Below, one piece after another: positions 4,494 through 6,603 of a stretch of DNA of 6,603 nucleotides (positions within the stretch are counted from its first letter, which is position 1; the number at the start of each line of letters is the position of its first letter). The notes under the pieces are model-generated. The model worked only from the letters and a program-made list of their open reading frames with translations. It had not been told where the DNA came from and did not search any database. This DNA comes from Acidobacteriota bacterium (lineage in GTDB: Bacteria > Acidobacteriota > Thermoanaerobaculia > Multivoradales > JAHEKO01). The translations under genes and the position numbers were made by a program. The stretch spans positions 1-6,603 of the forward strand of contig JAHEKO010000219.1 of the NCBI GenBank assembly GCA_024638355.1, read 5' to 3'.

Positions 4494-5741
4494 CTTGCGC
4501 AGCACCAGGGTCTTATCCAGCGCCTGACCCTCCCGCTCGAGGGAGACGCGCACTTCGCCGCTACCCCTCAGTATTTCGCGGAGCTCGTAGAGGTCGTCGC
4601 CCGAGACCGCCTCGCCGTTGAGGTGTGTCACCACGTCGCCAACTTCGATCCCCGACTCCGCCGCCGGAGAGTCCGGCAGAACCTGCACCACTCGCAGCGT
4701 GAGGTCGTGGTCGAACCGCACGCCCGAGCGATCGAACACGAAAGGCTCCGAGAACGACTCGTTCGGAACCAGCAGCATGCGTTGCCGCGAGTAGTCGAAG
4801 ATGGTGGTGAAACGCCGCAGCACGTCGCTCCCGAGGTTGCCGGAGTAGGAGTCCATCCCGGCCGGGTCCTGATGCTCGGCGATCGGGAAGGAGGCCAGGA
4901 CGTCGGTCAGCACCGCACCCGCGAGGCCCAGCTCGGCGATGCGGCCCACCACGCCCCGCACTTCGCCCGAGAGGCCGCGGCCGAGCACCGTCGCGACGCT
5001 CTGCCCGGGGAGCTCGATCGACTCCGACTTGTCGGCGTTCAGCGAGATGGCGTGCGAGGCGCCCAGATCGACGACGACCTCGGCGTCGAAGGGGTCTGCG
5101 CCGGACGCCGGTCGCACCCACACGGTCACGAACGGCTTGTTGTGCCGCAGGGTCAGCGGCAGCTCGAGAGCGCCGGCCGGCGCCCGGTAATTCCCGGGCT
5201 CGTGCAGGCGCATCACCGAGGCCTCGTAGTCGAGCTCCACCACGAAGCGCTCGAACAGCGAATACCCGATCACGCCGTCGTGATAGCCGCCGTAGTGAAA
5301 GGCGGGCAGGAGCAGGATCCGGGTTCCGTCGAGCCTCACTCCGGGCATCTCCACCGAGGTGTCCACCGCCATCCGCACCGGCATGGCCGCGCCATCGCCG
5401 CCGGCGCCCCGGGCGCGCGCCTGGATGGACGAGTCGATCGTCAGGTCGAGAGACTCCACGCGGTCGCTGCCGAAGAGCGCGAGCCCCGCTGCCGGCATGC
5501 CGGTATCGAGGATCGCACCGAACTCGAGGCCGTCGACCGACACCGGCAGGATCACGTGATTGTTGACCAGTCTGAACGGAATCTCGGGGACACCGCTCGC
5601 GGCCGTGACCGTGATCTCGGTCGAGTCCTCCAGCTGCATGCGGACGGCGTGCTGGGCGTGGGCTCCCCCCGCGACGGCGAGGGCGAGGGCGAGCGCGAGG
5701 GCAAGTGTCGTGACGTGGAGGCTTCGCGAGGTTTCGTTCAT
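4485..5741 (-). CDS. Exported aspartyl-protease-like protein with C-terminal PDZ domain (418 aa)
   Basis: I chose the ATG at 5741, with GGGG 4 nt upstream, over an in-frame TTG four codons earlier. A signal peptide (about 1-29) has a Leu-Ala core and an A-H-A end, so the protein is exported. Two retropepsin-like lobes follow. The first has D79-T-G and closes with DGVIGYSLFERFVVELDY (155-172). The second has D225-L-G-A and closes with a GNLGSDVLRRFTTIFDY block. Retropepsins use one Asp per lobe and normally dimerise; here both Asps lie on one chain, suggesting an intramolecular pair. The second motif has Leu for Thr, so activity may be altered or lost. A PDZ domain (about 340-416, with SPAAESGIEVGDVV) may bind protein C-termini. 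The gene is divergent from the M64 peptidase gene. Confidence 0.9.
   Translation of the reverse strand: MNETSRSLHVTTLALALALALAVAGGAHAQHAVRMQLEDSTEITVTAASGVPEIPFRLVNNHVILPVSVDGLEFGAILDTGMPAAGLALFGSDRVESLDLTIDSSIQARARGAGGDGAAMPVRMAVDTSVEMPGVRLDGTRILLLPAFHYGGYHDGVIGYSLFERFVVELDYEASVMRLHEPGNYRAPAGALELPLTLRHNKPFVTVWVRPASGADPFDAEVVVDLGASHAISLNADKSESIELPGQSVATVLGRGLSGEVRGVVGRIAELGLAGAVLTDVLASFPIAEHQDPAGMDSYSGNLGSDVLRRFTTIFDYSRQRMLLVPNESFSEPFVFDRSGVRFDHDLTLRVVQVLPDSPAAESGIEVGDVVTHLNGEAVSGDDLYELREILRGSGEVRVSLEREGQALDKTLVLRKLI
5671..5706. repeat. Six-unit hexamer repeat in a signal-peptide coding stretch
   Basis: Read on the plus strand, six consecutive hexamers are variants of GCGAGG: GCGACG, GCGAGG, GCGAGG, GCGAGC, GCGAGG and GCAAGT. 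On the coding (minus) strand most units give a Leu-Ala pair in the hydrophobic core of the protease signal peptide. Gain or loss of one unit keeps the frame and changes the core by two residues. Confidence 0.7.
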
Positions 5742-6001
5742 CTGACCCCACAAACGAGCGGGCGAGCGAAAGGTTCCCGCTCCCGCGCCCCGTGAGGCCC
5801 AGCCGGCATCGGATCGGAGGCGACGAGCGATCGCAGAACTCGCCGCGAGGGCCGGTGAGAAGGTCAGCCGAGTCGACGCTCTTGCACGCCAACGGTTGCG
5901 CGAACTCGCCGGCCTTGAGGGTCGCGATCCCGTGGCTCCGACAAGCTGCTCGGGGCTCTTCCGGAGCCTCCTCGGCTAGGAGTTGCCGCTAGGATGTAGC
6001 C
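5742..6001. promoter_or_regulatory. Divergent spacer between two exported-peptidase genes
   Basis: These 260 bp separate the two starts and should hold both promoters, but I find no consensus -35/-10 pair on either strand. A 7-bp hairpin with one G-T wobble lies at 5952-5958 and 5964-5970 around TTCCG. A direct repeat GCTAGGA occurs at 5975-5981 and 5988-5994; the second copy contains the AGGA that serves as ribosome site for the gene at 6002. Short open frames here have no coding support. Confidence 0.4.
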
Positions 6002-6603
6002 ATGAGAATCAACCCGTCCCTCCTCAGCACGGCGCGCCGGCGAGCGCTGTGTCTCCTGGCGGTCGTGAGCCTGTTGCCGGCCGCGGTCCTGGCCTACGAC
6101 GCCGCTAGCGGCAGCTCCGCTGCCGGCTCCGAGCTCCCCCGCACCCTCCGTCTCGACTACTACCACACGGGCTCCGCCAGCGAGGAGCGCTTCAGCTTCG
6201 ACCGGTTGGTTATCGAGCCGCTGCCGTGGCCGGGGCATCCGGACGGCAGGATCGACAACCTCGGCGCGGGCAAGTACTTCTTCGAGCTCTATGACGGCGA
6301 GAGCGACGAGCTGCTCTTCTCGCAGGGTTTCGCGTCGATCTACGGCGAGTGGGAGACGACGGGCGAGGCCCGCGAGCGGCACCGAACCTTCCACGAGTCG
6401 CTCCGCTTTCCGGCCCCGGTGCCCGCGCGGCCGCTGCGCGCGGTCCTGTCGAAACGCGACGCCGAGAACACGTTCCAAGAGATCTGGAGATTCGAGCTCG
6501 ATCCTGCGGACATGCTCGTGACCACGGCGGCGACCGCTGCGCCCGAGGTGCTCACTGTCCAGGAGAGCGGCCCACCGCCCGAGAAGCTGGATCTCCTGGT
6601 GCT
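6002..6603 (+). CDS. N-terminal part of an exported M64-type (IgA peptidase-like) metallopeptidase
   Basis: The gene opens at ATG 6002 with AGGA 7 nt upstream and runs off the right edge after 200 codons. A signal peptide ends near A31 (R12-R14, hydrophobic core, V-L-A). Residues about 48-175 form the N-terminal domain found in M64 peptidases: LRLDYYHTG at 49-57, a W76-P-G segment, GKYFFEL at 90-96, FASIYGEWETTGEA at 110-123 and FHESLRFP at 130-137. The last visible residues, KLDLLVL, look like the first strand of the catalytic domain. The zinc-binding HExxH motif, and so proof of activity, lies beyond the window. M64 enzymes are secreted zinc peptidases, first known as IgA-cleaving enzymes of Clostridium; in an environmental bacterium a general extracellular proteolytic role is likelier. 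Confidence 0.9.
   Translation, partial: MRINPSLLSTARRRALCLLAVVSLLPAAVLAYDAASGSSAAGSELPRTLRLDYYHTGSASEERFSFDRLVIEPLPWPGHPDGRIDNLGAGKYFFELYDGESDELLFSQGFASIYGEWETTGEARERHRTFHESLRFPAPVPARPLRAVLSKRDAENTFQEIWRFELDPADMLVTTAATAAPEVLTVQESGPPPEKLDLLV

Noticed and set aside
4623..5795. Plus-strand 390-codon open frame opposite the protease gene
   Set aside because: The His/Arg-rich composition is typical of an antisense shadow of a GC-rich gene. The minus-strand protein has a signal peptide, catalytic motifs and a PDZ domain.
4561..5892. Minus-strand 443-codon open frame
   Set aside because: It lies almost wholly antiparallel or out of frame within the aspartyl-protease gene and is very Arg-rich, as expected of a GC-rich shadow frame; it has no domain or signal.
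6002..6094. Lipoprotein signal at Cys17 of the M64-type protein
   Set aside because: The Cys sits at the start of the hydrophobic core with no lipobox before it; an ordinary cleavage site after A31 fits better.
1..6603. CRISPR array, insertion sequence, tRNA or phage attachment site
   Set aside because: I saw no regularly spaced repeats, transposase motifs, terminal inverted repeats or tRNA-like cloverleaf on either strand.

Overview
The window is GC-rich (hand-counted lines are mostly 67-77% G+C) and densely coded. It has no rRNA, tRNA, insertion sequence or CRISPR array. The best taxonomic hint is the right-edge gene, which encodes a peptidase of the M64 type with its characteristic N-terminal domain. 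A family-size TPR protein ending in LRRYQFDKSLRF and a PDZ-bearing retropepsin-like protein add to this. From memory of such families I favour an Acidobacteriota bacterium (Thermoanaerobaculia or relatives). That is inference; nothing in the window proves it.

Layout from left to right. A minus-strand gene leaves the left edge with only 24 codons visible; it may be a TPM-domain protein. It is divergent from a 189-residue SRPBCC-like gene (218-787), with a 10-bp dyad between them. That gene meets tail to tail, overlapping by 29 bp, a minus-strand gene (759-1481) for a protein with a CxxC/CxxH motif and one membrane helix. A 162-bp divergent spacer with a 7-bp dyad precedes a complete Mre11/SbcD-type metallophosphoesterase (1644-2681).

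The 304-bp gap at 2682-2985 is the least ordinary part. It holds a perfect GGAGGTGA ribosome binding site serving a 19-codon ORF, then a 10-bp GC hairpin, a sigma70-like promoter and a second hairpin in the leader of the next gene. That gene is a 416-residue helical TPR-like protein (2986-4236). It overlaps by one base (TAGTG) a 64-residue charged protein (4236-4430). The gap and the first half of the TPR gene are visibly less GC-rich than their surroundings. The short peptide, the TPR protein and the small partner form a candidate undescribed cassette.

The right third holds a secreted two-lobed aspartyl-protease-like protein with a C-terminal PDZ domain (4485-5741, minus). It is divergent, across 260 bp, from a secreted M64-type peptidase (6002 to the edge, plus). 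The two exported peptidases may share regulation. A long imperfect hairpin at 4450-4493 lies where the TPR operon and the protease gene converge and could terminate both.
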